From Drosophila miranda (lineage: Eukaryota; Arthropoda; Insecta; Diptera; Drosophilidae), in NCBI RefSeq assembly GCF_003369915.1, contig NC_046674.1:17899501-17963500 (forward strand): a DNA stretch of 64,000 nucleotides. Direction: 5' to 3'. Positions 61,569-64,000 of the stretch are shown in pieces (positions within the stretch are counted from its first letter, which is position 1; each line of letters begins with the position of its first letter). The translations under genes were made by a program, and so were the position numbers. The notes under the pieces were generated by a model, which had not been told where the DNA came from, did not search any database, and worked only from the letters and a program-made list of their open reading frames with translations.

Positions 61569-61610
61569 GTGGGTACTGTGGGGGTACTGTGGGGGTACTG
61601 TGGGGGTACC
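61569..61610. repeat. 11-bp tandem repeat (TGGGGGTACTG)
   Basis: Three to four copies of an 11-mer, directly after a short GTAT run (61545-61564). Confidence 0.85.
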
Positions 61611-61769
61611 ACGCAACTCCCTCAACTTCCAGCTGGCTTCACTTTCTTAATGCCAAACAGATATAACAAAAAGTGCAGAAATGTTTGTGGAAACAGGTTA
61701 TGGTTACCCTTCAGAGTGGCCTTTCACTTTTTTTCTTCCACGAATGTTTGCAAAAATCAATATAAATCG

Positions 61770-61845
61770 AAGTCGGAGTCGGAGTCTCAGTTGGGGTTGG
61801 AGTTGGAGTTGGAGTTCGAGCTCGAGTTGGCGTCGGAGTTTATGT
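61770..61845. repeat. Imperfect 6-bp repeat (GGAGTC/GGAGTT)
   Basis: About twelve hexamers varying GTCGGA, GTTGGA and GCTCGA. Low-complexity DNA. Confidence 0.8.
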
Positions 61846-62873
61846 TGTTGCTGTGGCAGACAGAGAAAATTGAAGCCAAGGACGTTGTCTCTTGTTATCG
61901 ACTGACACATTGTTATCACTTGTCAGGGTAGCCTCCTTCTTGCCGCCGGACCAGAGTTGACAAAACTTTTATCTTTATCCCTTTGGGCCAGGCGGCAGTC
62001 GTTCCCGACAGTTGTTTAATGGATTTTCAAGTTATTTCTGGTATTTTGTTGTAGTTGCCGCTGTATGTCGCAGAAATACAGCAAAGCAAAGATATCTCGG
62101 CGGAAAGAAACTCGTTTGTGGCTAGGGGCCAAAGAAAATGCCGCATAATTGCCGCCGCCACGACTCCGCTAAAAGGGGAGGCGGCAGTGGAGCCGAGCCG
62201 ATCCGAGCCAAGCAGCGGAGCCGAGGGGAGTGGCAGACGGGGGCCAGGCTAGGCCAGCCACTGAATCGACAATGTCGTCAATGCTGGCTGCTCTGGCATT
62301 TGATTTTATTTTTAACTAGACTATAATTGATGCCCGGCATTGCAAGGGTTATCGAACAAATCAAAGAGGTACAGAAACTGTGGGGCAAAACGACACTTTA
62401 AATCACAAATCAGGCGAGTCCATGGCAGATTCACGTTTGAAGGATATTTTCTAAGCACTGTTCGAGCAGTATTCAACACTTTATCGGTTGTACAGTGCAG
62501 GTTTAATGTATTACGATAGTTATTTATATTCAAGATTCCGAAAACCTCGGACCGGACCTTGTCGAATCACTTTGAAATTTTCTGCCTTGGATGGTCTATT
62601 CTATGGTCTATGCTTTTCGATTTGAACCCTATTTCGGTGCATTATATATTTATGGTATTTATGTTTACGAATTATTCATAAGGTACTCCTTTCCAATAGC
62701 ATTCACTCACCAAACCAAATGCCCATCTAATACGCACTTCATTCGAAGTGTCATTTATGAATGGTGGCAAAATCAAATTATCAAACTTAAGCAAAGAGCC
62801 GCAATGATATTAGCGAGTCTAGGCAAAAACATACTTCCATTACCTACAAGAATATGGAAAGAAAAAAAAAACG

Positions 62874-62879
62874 ATTTAT
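62874..62879 (-). terminator. Poly(A) signal of the CCDC115-like gene
   Basis: AATAAA on the minus strand, 74 bp past the stop codon. Confidence 0.6.
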
Positions 62880-62952
62880 TAGAAAATCCCCTTTGTTTTT
62901 TCTATTTAAAGCAGTACTTTTTACTTATAATTAAAGCGCCTTCTATAGCGTA

Positions 62953-63477
62953 TCATTTGTGTACACCTTGGAGCGAGAGAGACCTTCTCAGTTGCCTTAT
63001 GGAGACCATGGTCGCCTGCAGTTCTCTCTGGGTGTTGGCACAGTCCACGATCTGATCCACACAGTGCTCCCATTTTCGACTCGCCACTCGCAGGCTGGCC
63101 GGAACCAAGGCGCCGAAGATAAACGTCACCGGCTGGAAATAACCCCGACTGGGCTCGACTGCCGATCGAATTAGCTTGATGATGGTGCCCCAGGGCCCAG
63201 CTTCCTCGACCAGCCGACACAGGGCCTTGAATGGCCGATATCGGGGCAGCTGGGCCTCGGCTGACGTGCGCTGGTTTCCCTCCTGCAGGCGAACTCTGGC
63301 CAGGATCAGACGGGCCTTCGATGTCTCCCTACTGAGCTGGTGATTCTGGGCCGCCTGGTCCTCCAGAAGATGGTAGATGTGCAGGTGTAGGCTGTCAAGA
63401 AGGCAACAGGCTTCCTCCGTACTTGATATCGTTTCCGGTCCACTCGCTTCAATTGATGGTTCCGTCGGTTCGCTCAT
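62953..63477 (-). CDS. CCDC115: CCDC115/Vma22-like V-ATPase assembly factor (174 aa)
   Basis: Single-exon frame on the minus strand from ATG (63477-63475) to TGA (62955-62953). The middle and C-terminal layout matches animal CCDC115, the homologue of yeast Vma22, an ER factor needed to assemble the V0 sector of the vacuolar proton pump. Residues 27-40 (LDSLHLHIYHLLED) and the following helix to about 65 correspond to the N-terminal coiled coil. Residues 121-130 (FGALVPASLR) are the signature seen as FGILVPHSLR in human. Residues 131-170 form the C-terminal helix. The Ser/Glu-rich first 20 residues are unlike human. An upstream in-frame extension of 32 residues exists but is rich in Lys/Phe and UTR-like, so the inner ATG (context AGCAATGA) is preferred. 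The gene faces the protease gene, so the two are convergent. Confidence 0.85.
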   Translation of the reverse strand: MSEPTEPSIEASGPETISSTEEACCLLDSLHLHIYHLLEDQAAQNHQLSRETSKARLILARVRLQEGNQRTSAEAQLPRYRPFKALCRLVEEAGPWGTIIKLIRSAVEPSRGYFQPVTFIFGALVPASLRVASRKWEHCVDQIVDCANTQRELQATMVSIRQLRRSLSLQGVHK

Positions 63478-64000
63478 TGCTGGGCACTGGGCGGTTGGTC
63501 TTTTTTTGTTCTCACAGAGTTCAAAATTGTATTTATCTTTTGCTTCGATACTAGGCTTAAATTTGAAACACAATTTTGACTCTCATTTCAAAGAGAACAC
63601 AATCGTTAATTGCATACTTCGATGAAGGGATAAAGGATTAATTACAACCAAAGCTAAGCCTCCACTTGATGGGGGACTCCATCTCCGGAATTCTTATAAA
63701 CTGGGTACCATCATGAGGGTAAACTCAAGAGAAAATTAACTCAGAAGCTCCAGCTGTGAACGGCTGGAGATATTCCCTTAAATGAAGATTAAGGCCCAAT
63801 TATTCAGATCTGATAGTTCATCTTTCAAGTTTGTTTCCCTCCAAAAAGATCTAGTTCACAGCATACCCATAGCCTCGATTTAAAGCAAAGTTGCTCACCT
63901 TCAAATTTCTCAGATTTTTGTTGGTTTGTCTTTGATAAAATGATCAGATTTGTTAGCCAAAGAAGAGAGGTAGGAGGCACCGCACGCTTCGCTGGCTAAT
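63478..64000. other. Region upstream of the CCDC115-like gene
   Basis: Contains its promoter by position. No recognised motif and no other gene seen up to the window edge. Confidence 0.5.

Larger units (their letters stand above)
60736..62873. other. Region between the protease and CCDC115 genes
   Basis: No gene recognised. It holds tandem repeats at 61545-61610 and 61770-61845 and otherwise AT-rich DNA. The open frame at 62591-63055 overlaps the minus-strand CCDC115 gene and has no domain. Confidence 0.6.

Noticed and set aside
61569..61610. Regular short repeats that might suggest an array like CRISPR
   Set aside because: The units are contiguous 11-mers without spacers, in a eukaryotic genome.

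Overview
This is a gene-sparse stretch of insect nuclear DNA, almost certainly from a Drosophila. The supporting signs are short GT-AG introns of 64-72 bp beside introns of several kb, TATA/Inr promoters, AATAAA signals, abundant microsatellites, and copies of the INE-1/DINE-1 repeat. The gene set (leucokinin, the glycogen-targeting PP1 subunit Gbs-70E, a mitochondrial phosphate carrier, a trypsin-like protease) matches, from memory, cytological region 70E of D. melanogaster, i.e. Muller element D. The form of the DINE-1-like copies reminds me of the obscura group (ISY/SGM type). That species-group call is an inference.

Layout. 1-19.6 kb has no recognisable conserved gene. It holds simple repeats, a 24-base poly(G) run, GGGCCG-rich blocks, one candidate short cysteine-rich gene on the minus strand (11630-11938), a locally duplicated repeat block (17.2-18.0 kb) and a broken DINE-1 copy (18.7 kb). 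19.6-24.2 kb is a compact gene cluster: a Tctex-type dynein light chain (+), two decayed coding stretches on opposite strands (20.4-21.7 kb), COMMD4 (-, three coding exons) and the leucokinin neuropeptide gene Lk (+). 24.4-25.0 kb carries a repeat family that recurs at 47.3-47.7 kb. 25-33.5 kb is non-coding. Gbs-70E (+) occupies 34.4-42.4 kb with five coding exons, and probably an untranslated first exon at 33.6-33.9 kb. The phosphate carrier gene (-) follows at 45.5-46.7 kb. 47-59 kb is repeat-bearing or non-coding, including a DINE-1-like element with matching inverted ends at 48.7-49.3 kb. A secreted trypsin-like protease (+, 59.3-60.7 kb) and a CCDC115/Vma22-like V-ATPase assembly factor (-, 63.0-63.5 kb) close the window.

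The genes do not form a pathway. They are independent neighbours: endocrine signalling (Lk), glycogen metabolism (Gbs-70E), mitochondrial phosphate import, endosomal trafficking (COMMD4), V-ATPase assembly (CCDC115), dynein light chain and extracellular proteolysis. I found no clear undescribed multi-gene system. The most interesting unexplained items are the cysteine-rich ORF, the two decayed coding stretches, and the repeat family shared between 24.4 and 47.3 kb.
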